Source: BHER01 sp051652245
Lineage (GTDB): Bacteria > Bacillota_I > Bacilli_A > Culicoidibacterales > Culicoidibacteraceae
Direction of reading: 5' to 3'
Length of the DNA: 52,573 nucleotides
Assembly: GCA_051652245.1 (NCBI GenBank)
Contig: JBOFTV010000041.1
Location: 1 to 52,573 of the forward strand
Of the stretch, positions 44,001 through 50,816 are shown piece after piece (within the stretch, counting starts at the first letter, position 1; the number at the start of each line of letters is the position of its first letter). A program made the position numbers and the translations under genes. A model generated the notes under the pieces. The model had not been told where the DNA came from and made no database searches. It worked only from the letters and a program-made list of their open reading frames with translations.

Positions 44001-45459
44001 AGTTCCACTGATTGTTGTACCTGATGACCTTGGTATAGAGCCAATAACACTAATTTATGCCAATGATTTTGCAATCAAACAATCAGAAATAGGCACGGCA
44101 AATTACGCTGATTTAGCAGATGTTAGAATATTTGAAGTTGCAGTAAATTATGTAGGAGAAATTGTGGTCACAGAAAATAAAGACTTCACAGTAGATGCTC
44201 CAACACCAAGCAAGTTAGGCGTATACAAAGTCACATTCAAAGTTAAAAATGGTGTGGAAAAATCCGTGACAATGGTTGTCATACCAGATGAGCAAACGGA
44301 TGAATCAACAACATTGATTTATGCAACAAGCTTTATGGTAAAACAAGAAGAAGTGCCTATGGCAGATTATCTCAAATTAGCACAAGTGAGTGCCTACCAA
44401 GTTATTGGGGGGCGTAGGATAACACCAGTAGAAGTAAGTGTATTAGAAAACTTACGTCCTCGCGAAGGAGGCTACTATGAAATCACATTTACAACACAAG
44501 ACAAAACAAGTAAAACAGTTGAAATGCTTATCCTCGAAAACCAGCCAATTGAAGAAAACAGCGAAGTAATCCTTGCTAACAACTTCATCGTGGAAAAAAA
44601 TGGAGCAGAAGATGCTGATTATATTAATTTGGCAAAAGCGCGGGCGTACAAAATTTTAGCAGATAACAGTATTGAGCGTATCGATATAATATTGGAAGGG
44701 CCTAAACCAATAAACATAGGCCTACATGAGATTACATTGATAACTAAAACAGGTGTAAAAAAGGCCATAAAAGTGCTAATCTATATCAACGCACCAGTTG
44801 AAAATGAAATAGTAATAGCAAATGATGCAACAATTAGTGCGGATGAATTAGCAGCAACAGACCTAAAAGGATTGACAAATGCAAAAGGATATAACATCGC
44901 AGATATTAATAATATCATAGAAATACCCGTAACATTAGCAACCCTCCCAATAGAAATCGGAGAGAATATCCTCACATTTACAACAAAAATGGGTGCGTCA
45001 TTAGATGTTAAATTGACAGTGCTAAAAACAGAAAAACCTTATATTGAACTAACAGCAGAAAATGCAAAAATCACAAAAAAAGAGCTCAAGAAAGCTCAAG
45101 CGGAAAATAAGGTTAAAGAACTATTTATTAAAAAAACAAAAGTAACAGCAACGTACTTTAGCGGACCAGAAACGGATCCTATTCCCGTGGCTGTCGAACC
45201 CAAAATTCCTACAGATATTGAAGAAATCGGCAAGCATAAAGTTAAATTTATAGCAACAGTTGAAGAACAAACAAAGTTGACAGAAAAATTAACTGTCGCT
45301 GTTGAAATTATTGCAGATAGTGAAGACCAAATAACAGCAAAACCAGTTCTCCCAATAACAGGAGAAAATACGGTAGAACTAGTAGTATCAAGCACAGTAG
45401 GTTTAATTTTAGCATTAATAGCATTAATTTTAGGTTACATAAAAAAGCGAAAAATATAA
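38065..45459 (+). CDS. Giant LPXTG-anchored repeat adhesin (2464 aa)
   Basis: ATG 38065 is chosen because AAGGAGAG lies before it and a signal peptide follows at once (basic M-K-R-K, hydrophobic core, cut near V-A-Q-A at about residue 32). Layout: residues ~33-990 a large head without recognised catalytic motif; ~991-1100 an SdrD B-like domain (I-S-G-L-L-F-E-D to G-E-Y-R-V-S-F); ~1110-1210 a Big-like domain; ~1312-2350 eleven 84-residue modules, then a degenerate and a terminal module; LPITG at 2429-2433, a helix and K-K-R-K. This gives a wall-anchored, long-stalked protein, probably for adhesion. The head is shared with the wreck at 7.6 kb and the stalk with the partial gene at the left edge. 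The divergent Mga-like gene is its likely regulator. Confidence 0.93.
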   Translation: MKRKCFKIIKAIFIFAITISSFNLNVEIVAQADTIGVKKSALLSGKSISIDLATAQKLTVEDIIEKSGVSYQDKTVRSEELIVNDNQLRDIQAAADGGKFPLELSVGEELISITVSVDSLPETPTNKAATVSISIPEYDENQGWKPEMIYDVIIFADFGENAVQEGKQLEITLPEGMRYVTIPAKERNSDLLVKVDDELSAIINDIEVPEENEYYFTRNGKLVYNFTSQARQVELKGLKITPDGKLYYGSKTFNAGISAIVKNNERILSEAAIEIKTREEAGYAYYEPENPVIVAQAGEQNSVYSAAGYLRRQGRLKTFPFYIKQVELKISYPVGAQVDGLKDEAEINALIAGDDQKRGLVTIKSENVDTLESIGLRFGVDKLAVGRHESREGRFYQLEMYDGKRISIEQPEAKTAVEILSPTDQRINNKLEISFSDFPFDNLTDDYMMKTATAWLKNGQINQKDSQVVEYQIDPNYETIALSIPANPQNPVEKIEYITNKGRKGSATGTQIYSTVSSETMTGYEINKEKLGLEADEYFTYAKASIGDVAKGSYSIRGNQKNQSTNNALFMLGRLKPGAREATLQISTWSEEAGSGVVEEGSLETKIAKVVRGPQMPSVYSAVAPSQIVEAGGRQKIQATLGSNPFYYTGNIGIVNPTIYLRMPQEMNIDLTKISVTQKQKSVIKKIIGPYRTSKGEAVIAIETDAKVGRFFNGMTLEKLEIEYEIYVSEYASGNYDFSELIFFTATRELQPAYGAALAVQDKYDVNNNKDTSEMLGTINMATLAVQENRDLLIDSYMQNVGESKLSTYEREERENKISFTKDLKAKYTLSIINNRDDEINLFELFVPIPKEGLDFGDEYQDEAFTWDMKLASPTPKVIVLTKDGEDISRKRAQDYQITYSKDATSQENYEYATYNEAGDEDTTMIRLKNNNGIAPGEKAIIEWEYQDAEKNNTLARYGLINEFRPRYTFSAANRNMSYQGKKVVAIFKGTEISGLLFEDKVIDGKYNAVEDGVLQGRKIQLLYLAGDNSYAMVAETITDENGRYKFEGVYPGEYRVSFNEGITKDERFTRINKGDAGRIDSDANSSEAAMWLAVVDPSQSVESVTAGIIKYNPDELTITMSNNDEDIVMGPDDKYLLTASIGSKELLSSIRWSSSNSDVVGVTRGSIDALQIILTSSMTGNSEQTAVVGVEVIDIYGTKKSKSVNVIVKNNEIVAKETGTLKLTLGTPAVRQTPADTPVPENWAEIFNVSATNSAGEDITDKVSYIVDKTLTSMKQRGLHRIKMVVSDETGAEVSAEAQLLIIGGESVNNQIIEATSFFIRLKDVKKANYTQLSRVFAYDISNNQEYIKIDTILENDIRPTKVGVYLLTFRTPKGASIVVELLVIADDLDTSDIEFITANDFAIKQSEVNKDDYIKLAKAKAFQIKNYTEVAPIEIGIVAGIEPATTGRYEVTFATENGIKKTVAMLVVPDDIGDNLVTKIYANDFVIKQSDVLDADYIGRADAWAYKITNASEVEEIPILAINSPTRPTGIGEHHVIFGAGKIPNNWVEKQVEMIVVPDDITDPEITLHAENFVIKQAEVATANYLQLANVKAIKVIKGPIAVPISVSLVADIRPTEPGIYELTFTTENQITKTIDMIVVADEAILEDLIVLEANSFAIRESEVASADYRVLAKVKAYEIISRTEIERLEVKRVDNFIEFEEGEYPITFEVENGPQIEVSMFVVPNIVTEQPVTVIEAEGFAINQSAVETADYEELANVSGYTFFEGPEGSVIVTPITEFKVDGPRPRQTGRYEIKITAADGTSKTVPMLVIEDDFPEVPTSVIYANDFAIRQSELSEENYIKFANIAVYLISIDEDGYYSIEEETNFIIDDSDAKDLGDYDLTIIAEDETIKTVTMLVVSDEIGNEPTTVVYAKGIFLKLSQVPTADYRELADLRAYEVINGREIKEVKNIDMVAPEVTGVGVYRLIFSAGNGAVEVPLIVVPDDLGIEPITLIYANDFAIKQSEIGTANYADLADVRIFEVAVNYVGEIVVTENKDFTVDAPTPSKLGVYKVTFKVKNGVEKSVTMVVIPDEQTDESTTLIYATSFMVKQEEVPMADYLKLAQVSAYQVIGGRRITPVEVSVLENLRPREGGYYEITFTTQDKTSKTVEMLILENQPIEENSEVILANNFIVEKNGAEDADYINLAKARAYKILADNSIERIDIILEGPKPINIGLHEITLITKTGVKKAIKVLIYINAPVENEIVIANDATISADELAATDLKGLTNAKGYNIADINNIIEIPVTLATLPIEIGENILTFTTKMGASLDVKLTVLKTEKPYIELTAENAKITKKELKKAQAENKVKELFIKKTKVTATYFSGPETDPIPVAVEPKIPTDIEEIGKHKVKFIATVEEQTKLTEKLTVAVEIIADSEDQITAKPVLPITGENTVELVVSSTVGLILALIALILGYIKKRKI
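42000..45330 (+). repeat. Thirteen tandem stalk modules of the giant adhesin
   Basis: Eleven canonical modules begin with A-N-D-F-A-I-K-Q-S-like motifs, followed by one degenerate module (A-N-D-A-T-I-S-A-D-E-L) and a last divergent one (A-E-N-A-K-I-T-K-K-E-L). Period about 84 residues (240-280 bp). The same final order, degenerate then divergent, ends the left-edge protein. Modules within the gene are well diverged, so no long identical DNA repeats are seen. Confidence 0.9.
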
Positions 45460-45483
45460 AGAAAAAAGTGATATCGCGCTAAA

Positions 45484-45552
45484 AAAAGAACCGCCCGCCC
45501 GTAGTTAGGCAAAAAAGCTAACTGTGAGCGGTGCGGTCTTTTTTTTTAGCTT
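45484..45552. terminator. Large bidirectional terminator between the adhesin gene and crtM
   Basis: Nested stems: AAAGAACCGC with GCGGTCTTT (bulged), and CCGC...AGTTAG with CTAACT...GCGG, flanked by A and T runs on both sides. Confidence 0.8.
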
Positions 45553-45581
45553 CAAATAATAGGCAGACTAGTGTTGATTTA

Positions 45582-46436
45582 TTACCGCGAGTTGCTGCAT
45601 GTCTTAGCTTCTAAAATTAACAGCATTTTCTTGGGTGTTGAAACATAGTGACGCATGGAGAGGCAGTCATAGTTATGGTTACGAATAACTGTTAATATTT
45701 CGTGATAAAACAGGCTTGATAATTTAACGGAAAATAAAGAATCAGCATCAAATAAATGATAGTTTTTAGCAAAATTTTGGTAGTGGGCATCAGCAATTTG
45801 GGCTAAATGTTCCCAGAGCTTGATAAACTTCGGTGTAACTACGCAAGATTTAAGCTCAGCTAACTGAACATCAAATTTTGTCATAAGTTCCTGCGGTAAA
45901 TAAATACGCCCAAGATTAAGGTCCTCGCCAACATCGCGTAGAATATTGGTAAGTTGCATGGCATAGCCTAGATCAACGGCCGCTTGCTGTAATTTTTGCT
46001 GGTTTACGGTTGCAATAATTGGTAAAATCATTAACCCAACAGTTCCAGCAACAAAATAAGAATAGGATGCCAACTGCTCAATAGTTCGTGGTTGCGTAAA
46101 TGAGATGTCTAAAACCTGTCCTTCAAGCAGCTGATAAAAAGGTGTGATATCCATCTCAAACTCGGTAAAAACAACACGCAAAGCCCGCCAAAGCGGCAAG
46201 TCAATATAGCTGCCTTGTGAAAAATGATCAAGGTGCTCCTTAATTTGCTCCAAAAGCGCGACATTTTTATGCACATCAATGGCATCATCAGCCATACGAC
46301 AGAAAGCGTAGACTACAAAAATGGCGCGTGCTTTATGCTCTGGTAACTGACTAAAAGCTTTATAAAAACTTGCTGAGTTTGCTTTAATAATATTTTTACA
46401 GTACTGAAAATCGTCTAATATGCTCATTATCGTCAT
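45582..46436 (-). CDS. crtM: Squalene/phytoene synthase family, dehydrosqualene synthase CrtM
   Basis: Joins two prenyl diphosphates head to head; CrtM makes C30 dehydrosqualene from farnesyl diphosphate. 284 residues. First aspartate-rich motif F-C-R-M-A-D-D-A-I-D, second N-I-L-R-D-V-G-E-D in L-T-N-I-L-R-D, then G-R-I-Y-L-P. The opening M-T-I-M-S-I-L-D-D-F-Q-Y-C resembles staphylococcal CrtM, which favours C30. ATG 46436 is used; ATG 46427 is a close alternative. It has its own consensus promoter, and is 9.7 kb from crtN in the opposite orientation. Confidence 0.88.
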   Translation of the reverse strand: MTIMSILDDFQYCKNIIKANSASFYKAFSQLPEHKARAIFVVYAFCRMADDAIDVHKNVALLEQIKEHLDHFSQGSYIDLPLWRALRVVFTEFEMDITPFYQLLEGQVLDISFTQPRTIEQLASYSYFVAGTVGLMILPIIATVNQQKLQQAAVDLGYAMQLTNILRDVGEDLNLGRIYLPQELMTKFDVQLAELKSCVVTPKFIKLWEHLAQIADAHYQNFAKNYHLFDADSLFSVKLSSLFYHEILTVIRNHNYDCLSMRHYVSTPKKMLLILEAKTCSNSR

Positions 46437-46813
46437 TATCCCCTTAAGTTGATTGTGATTTGAAGTATTATTATCTCAAAGTGAAGCAAAACTGTCAAGT
46501 AACAAATCGTAAAAAAAGAAAAAAGTGAAAGAGGTCACTGGAAAACATTCATCTTCAAATTTATTCTCAAAAACAGGTGCTCTCACTTATCAAATATAAG
46601 CTCCAGCGCCTGTTTTCAAGAAGTAAATCTAAAACTGCTCTTTTTTGAGCAACCTCTATTTTCTGAGGATTACTTTTTTAGTGGTCTCAAGTGAAAGGTC
46701 TGTTTTTTGGTGGTTTATTGATCCAGAATAGCAACTAAGTAGGTCGACTTTAGTGCAATCCATGTTATAATTTAAATAAGTAAATAAAACCACCAACGAA
46801 AGTAGGGACCAGT
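46437..46813. other. Structured intergenic region between crtM and the coiled-coil gene
   Basis: No gene. A long hairpin AAAACAGGTGC/GCGCCTGTTTT (about 46571-46618, one G-T pair, loop containing CTTAT/ATAAG), then two small hairpins GCTC/GAGC around TTTTTT (about 46637-46650) and CCTC/GAGG. The crtM promoter lies at the left end and TATAAT for the rightward gene at 46766-46771. The hairpins could be terminators of lost genes or a leader RNA. Confidence 0.5.
46470..46498 (-). promoter_or_regulatory. crtM promoter
   Basis: On the minus strand TTGACA (46493-46498), 17-bp spacer, GATAAT (46470-46475), about 35 bp before the crtM start. Confidence 0.8.
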
Positions 46814-48355
46814 ATGATCGATGCCATTGCCGTACAGCAAAAAGAAATTTATAAAGAGCTAAAAGCCCACCATCAGAAAATGCAAAAGCAAAGTATAATC
46901 CGCTATTTAGGGCTGCCATTACTAGTTTTTTTGCTAATCATCGGAATAATAATAATAACTAACTATATCTTCAAAGACAGCCCTAGCCTTACATGGGTAT
47001 TTTGGCTCGTTGTCTACACCTTGACAACAGCTAGTTTAATGATAATCTACTACATAAAAATCTACCCAATGAGCCAAAAAGATAAGGCAACCCTGCAGAA
47101 AATCGCTGACTACCTCGCAAATGAAGTGTTAACAGAAGAAGCAAAACAAAATTTAATTACTATCTTTGAAACAGCCGATGCCAATTTAGCATCACCAAAG
47201 CTAATTGACTTAACACTTAATTGGATTAAGCAAATTGAGCCCGTCAGCCCAGAAATAAAACAAAAAGTTGACCACTTCCAATCGCAATTATTAGAAAACA
47301 GAAAAGAGCTAGAAACAGAACAGGATATTTTAGCAAGAACAGCCATCCAACGAACAAAAGTAAGTGGGCAGCAAACAGCTATTAAAAAGAAGTTAACAGA
47401 GTATCAAAGTTTCGAACAAACACTCACGCAAACGACAGAATTACTAAGAAAACAGGAAAGTCAGTTCGAGCTTATTGGTGGACTTGATCGCTTTAATTTC
47501 CTCCAAAAGCAAGGACAAAGCTTCGAAAATGAACTTCAAACAAAACTTACACAAACAAAGCAGCAACAACAAGAGCAGGAGGAAACAAAGCAGAAAAATG
47601 AAAGCCTTACTAAGTCAATACGACAAAAGCAACAAAAACGTAAAAATGAGCTAATAACCCTAGCTAAGAAAATCAAAAACACAACAGCAACAAATGACCT
47701 AAAAACGCAAAAACAAAAAGACCAGCTAGACCAGCTACAGATCAAATCAGATGCGAGCACAATCTATGCCCAGAAATTATCCTTCGAATTTCAAAAAGCA
47801 GAAACACAAGAATTAAAAGAAAAGCGAGCTATTGACCTGCAAACCGAAAAGAAATACAAAGAAGAATTAGTGGCAGAAATCAAAAACACAACAGCTAGTC
47901 TAACAAAGCAAGAGCAGCAAAGTAAAACCACCCAACAACTAGGAAAGGCGCAACTTGAAAAAGCCCGACACAATGATTTAATCCAAACAGAGCAAGAAAA
48001 TCAAGCTATTGAAAAATACGAAACCGTGGTGGTCGATCTAGCACACGAGTTACAAGTAACCAAAGCAAACATCGCTGCGCAGATGCACCAACTAGCAGAG
48101 ACTAAAAAGCAAAACAGCGAAAACCTAGCGCCGTTTATCAAACATCAAGCAGACATTAATACAAGCCTCCAAGAAATTAGCAAAATAACTGAAAAAGTAG
48201 CCAAAGTACCAGGACTTAAAACAAATCTAGCACAACTTGAAACATCCGTACGCAAATATGAAAGAATAATCAAACAAGTAGAAGTTGCAATAGGAGAGAA
48301 AACGGTTAAAATTGAGCAACTTCTACAAAAAATAAAAACAACTAGAGGTTGGTAG
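46814..48355 (+). CDS. Two-helix membrane protein with long coiled coil, unknown function
   Basis: Not recognised. 513 residues: a charged N-terminus, two helices (about 32-52 and 59-80), then 430 residues very rich in K, Q, E and T with heptad-like spacing. Few prolines or glycines apart from an I-G-G-L-D-R-F break near 215. It resembles the product at 8604 in design (N-terminal membrane part, long cytoplasmic coiled coil) but not in helix number or obvious sequence. TATAAT at 46766-46771; AGGGA before ATG 46814. Followed after 26 bp by a MATE exporter gene, perhaps co-transcribed. Confidence 0.8.
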   Translation: MIDAIAVQQKEIYKELKAHHQKMQKQSIIRYLGLPLLVFLLIIGIIIITNYIFKDSPSLTWVFWLVVYTLTTASLMIIYYIKIYPMSQKDKATLQKIADYLANEVLTEEAKQNLITIFETADANLASPKLIDLTLNWIKQIEPVSPEIKQKVDHFQSQLLENRKELETEQDILARTAIQRTKVSGQQTAIKKKLTEYQSFEQTLTQTTELLRKQESQFELIGGLDRFNFLQKQGQSFENELQTKLTQTKQQQQEQEETKQKNESLTKSIRQKQQKRKNELITLAKKIKNTTATNDLKTQKQKDQLDQLQIKSDASTIYAQKLSFEFQKAETQELKEKRAIDLQTEKKYKEELVAEIKNTTASLTKQEQQSKTTQQLGKAQLEKARHNDLIQTEQENQAIEKYETVVVDLAHELQVTKANIAAQMHQLAETKKQNSENLAPFIKHQADINTSLQEISKITEKVAKVPGLKTNLAQLETSVRKYERIIKQVEVAIGEKTVKIEQLLQKIKTTRGW

Positions 48356-48381
48356 TAAGAAATAAAAGAGGTTAGAAAAAG

Positions 48382-49710
48382 ATGATGCCAAAAAACGACT
48401 TAACAACGGGGCCTATTGGTCCAATTTTATTAACGCTAGCAGTTCCCATCGTAATCTCCAATTTCATTCAAACAGCATCGGGAATGGTAAACATGATTTG
48501 GGTTGGAAAACTGGGTAGTGATGCTGTAGCTGCAATTGGAACTGCGGGTTTTTTCATTAATTTGGCGATTGCCTTTTCAACGCTAATTATTATTGGCGCG
48601 GGGGTGAGAATTGCGCAGTCAATTGGTGCTAAAAATCAGACAGAAGCATTTTCCTATACGAAAAACAGCATAATTTTGACAATTATTATCTCACTTGTAT
48701 TCTCCGTTATTATTGGAATATGTAGTCCAATGCTCATCCGCTTTTTTGAAATGAATAATCCAGCTGTGGAACAGATGGCAGTTGAGTATCTTGTTTGGTC
48801 ATTAACGGGAGTGCCATTTCTCTTCTTATCAACGCTATTTACCACAATTTTGACAAGCTATGGTGACACAAAACTAGGGTTTAAAATAAATACGATCGGT
48901 TTTCTGCTAAATATCATCTTGGACCCGTTATTTATCTTTGGATTTGCGCTAATACCTCGTTTTGGTATAATGGGGGCAGCAATTGCAACAACGATTTCGC
49001 GCATCATTACGACCGTTTTATTTATTATTTTTGGGCGCAAATACAGTGCCTTTCCTCAAGGAGTAAAAGTTAACTTTGCGAAAATGAGAGAAATAATTAA
49101 TATTAGTTTCCCCGTTACGCTGCAAAGAGTGATTTTTATTTTTATCTCAATTTATATGGCTAAAATCATCGTCCAATTTGGAACAAATGCCATCGCAGTT
49201 CAAAAAATAGGCATCCAAATAGAGGCACTAACATATATGACCATCGGTGGTATTCAAGGAGCAATTGCAGCATTTGTTGGTCAAAATCATGGGGCGAATC
49301 AGAACCAGCGAATTATCAAAGGCTACGGTCTTGCCTTAAAGTTAGTCACGGTTTTTGGCTGCCTGATAACGGGCTTATTTTTCTTCTTCCCCCAGCAATT
49401 ATTTTCCATTTTTATTAGCGATCCCCTTGTAATTAGTGGAGGTGTTGGCTACATGATTACACTTGCTATTTCGCAAGTTTTCATGTGCTGGGAATTGTTA
49501 ACAGTGGGTGCATTCAACGGCTTAGGTAAAACGCATGCTCCCCCAATAGTAAGTATTATCTTCTCACTACTACGTATCCCCCTTGCCATTTTTTTAGCCC
49601 AATATTTTGGCTTAATTGGTGTTTGGATGAGCATCAGTGTTACAAGTGTCATCAAAGGAATCATCTTAGTTGGATGGTTTAACTATATTGAAATAAAACA
49701 ATTAAAATAA
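48382..49710 (+). CDS. MATE family efflux transporter
   Basis: Multidrug/toxin exporter driven by sodium or protons. 442 residues, twelve predicted helices. Family features: opening L-T-L-A-V-P-I-V-I-S-N-F, G-x-V-N-M-I-W-V-G-K-L-G (usually D-x-x-x-V-G), and in the second half G-I-Q-G-A-I-A-A-F-V-G-Q-N-H-G-A. Starts ATG 48382 or ATG 48385, with AGAGG upstream. The LacI-type regulator gene is 12 bp downstream, so both may be on one transcript. Confidence 0.93.
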   Translation: MMPKNDLTTGPIGPILLTLAVPIVISNFIQTASGMVNMIWVGKLGSDAVAAIGTAGFFINLAIAFSTLIIIGAGVRIAQSIGAKNQTEAFSYTKNSIILTIIISLVFSVIIGICSPMLIRFFEMNNPAVEQMAVEYLVWSLTGVPFLFLSTLFTTILTSYGDTKLGFKINTIGFLLNIILDPLFIFGFALIPRFGIMGAAIATTISRIITTVLFIIFGRKYSAFPQGVKVNFAKMREIINISFPVTLQRVIFIFISIYMAKIIVQFGTNAIAVQKIGIQIEALTYMTIGGIQGAIAAFVGQNHGANQNQRIIKGYGLALKLVTVFGCLITGLFFFFPQQLFSIFISDPLVISGGVGYMITLAISQVFMCWELLTVGAFNGLGKTHAPPIVSIIFSLLRIPLAIFLAQYFGLIGVWMSISVTSVIKGIILVGWFNYIEIKQLK

Positions 49711-49722
49711 GGGGGAACCAAA

Positions 49723-50682
49723 ATGCCAACACTTGCTGATGTTGCTAAAAAAGCAAATGTTTCGAAAATGACAGTTTCACGTGCAATCAATCACCCAGAA
49801 AAAGTAACGACAGAATTACGCTTACTAGTGGAAGAGGCGATGGCTGAAATTGGTTATAAGCCAAACTATATCGCTAAATCGCTGGTAACTAACAGAACAC
49901 GAATAGTAAGATTTATTGTAGCCGAAAATACAGACACAACAGAGCCATATTTCATGAATTTATTAGCAGGTATTAGTAAAGGACTTAGTCAAAAATACTA
50001 TTCAATGCAGGTTGTATATGACAATAACTGGGACTTAGGTAAAGTTGATGGTCTAATCTATACAGGTGCTAAAAATGCTGTCTTAGACAGTATCCAAAAA
50101 ATTGATATTCCTTGTATTGTCTTTGGTGAAAATGATCGGGGCTTTGATTTTGTTGATGTGGATAATTATCAAGGAATCAGTAAAATAACGCGATATCTGA
50201 TTACAAAGGGTGCAACTGAAATTTTTTATTTTGGTTTAGACAGGGATGAATTATTTGCGGTTAACCGTGAAAAAGGCTACAAGGAAACGATGATTGCTAG
50301 TGGCTTAGAACCACGAATATTGCAAATGGAAAATACAATCGAGGATGCAAAGACTTGGATAAGTAAAATAATTAAAACAACAAAATGCCCATTTGCTGTT
50401 GTTTGTGCCACAGATTGCTTGGGACTAGGTGCTGTGATGGGCATTAAAGATACAGGGAGAATTGTAGGCAAAGAAATTTTAGTAACCGGCTTTGATGGTG
50501 TCTTTTTAGATCAAGTATCATCACCTAAATTAACAACAATGAAACAGCCACTAGTGGAAATGGGCATGAGACTAGCTCAAATTATGATAGAAAAAATTGA
50601 AACCCCTAGCCCAATTAAAAAGCCCCAAATTCGTGAATATTTTGACACGATACTAATTATTAGAAAATCAACGAAATACTAA
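49723..50682 (+). CDS. LacI/GalR family transcriptional regulator
   Basis: 319 residues: N-terminal HTH and hinge (T-L-A-D-V-A-K-K-A-N-V-S-K-M-T-V-S-R-A), then a periplasmic-binding-protein-like sugar domain with V-C-A-T-D-C-L-G-L-G and V-T-G-F-D-G-V-F near 215 and 250. AGGGGGAACC before ATG 49723. It lies between a MATE exporter and an alpha-glucosidase whose promoter carries a LacI-type palindrome, so it most likely controls that gene in response to maltose or isomaltose-like sugars (inference). Confidence 0.92.
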   Translation: MPTLADVAKKANVSKMTVSRAINHPEKVTTELRLLVEEAMAEIGYKPNYIAKSLVTNRTRIVRFIVAENTDTTEPYFMNLLAGISKGLSQKYYSMQVVYDNNWDLGKVDGLIYTGAKNAVLDSIQKIDIPCIVFGENDRGFDFVDVDNYQGISKITRYLITKGATEIFYFGLDRDELFAVNREKGYKETMIASGLEPRILQMENTIEDAKTWISKIIKTTKCPFAVVCATDCLGLGAVMGIKDTGRIVGKEILVTGFDGVFLDQVSSPKLTTMKQPLVEMGMRLAQIMIEKIETPSPIKKPQIREYFDTILIIRKSTKY

Positions 50683-50686
50683 GAAG

Positions 50687-50710
50687 AACAGCAGCGATGC
50701 TGTTTTTTTT
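50687..50710 (+). terminator. Terminator after the LacI-type gene
   Basis: AACAGCA/TGCTGTT around GCGA, then T-run. Confidence 0.85.
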
Positions 50711-50725
50711 AGTATTTGCTAAACT

Positions 50726-50779
50726 GTTATCGATAACACATGATAAAACGCTTACAAAAGGGGGCGGATGTGGTATTAT
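50726..50779 (+). promoter_or_regulatory. alpha-Glucosidase promoter with palindromic operator and cre-like site
   Basis: CTTACA (50751-50756), 17-bp spacer, TATTAT (50774-50779). Upstream the perfect palindrome GTTATCGATAAC (50726-50737) has the central CG of LacI/GalR-family operators. TGATAAAACGCTTACA (50741-50756), overlapping the -35 box, resembles a catabolite-responsive element for CcpA, with extra bases against the 14-bp consensus. Confidence 0.7.
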
Positions 50780-50816
50780 ATTAAGTAATATAACGTTTAA
50801 GAAATGAGGAAAAGAA

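Noticed and set aside
47536..47973. Cysteine- and serine-rich minus-strand ORFs opposite the coiled-coil gene
   Set aside because: Low-complexity mirror of K/Q/E codons on the other strand, with no ribosome site.
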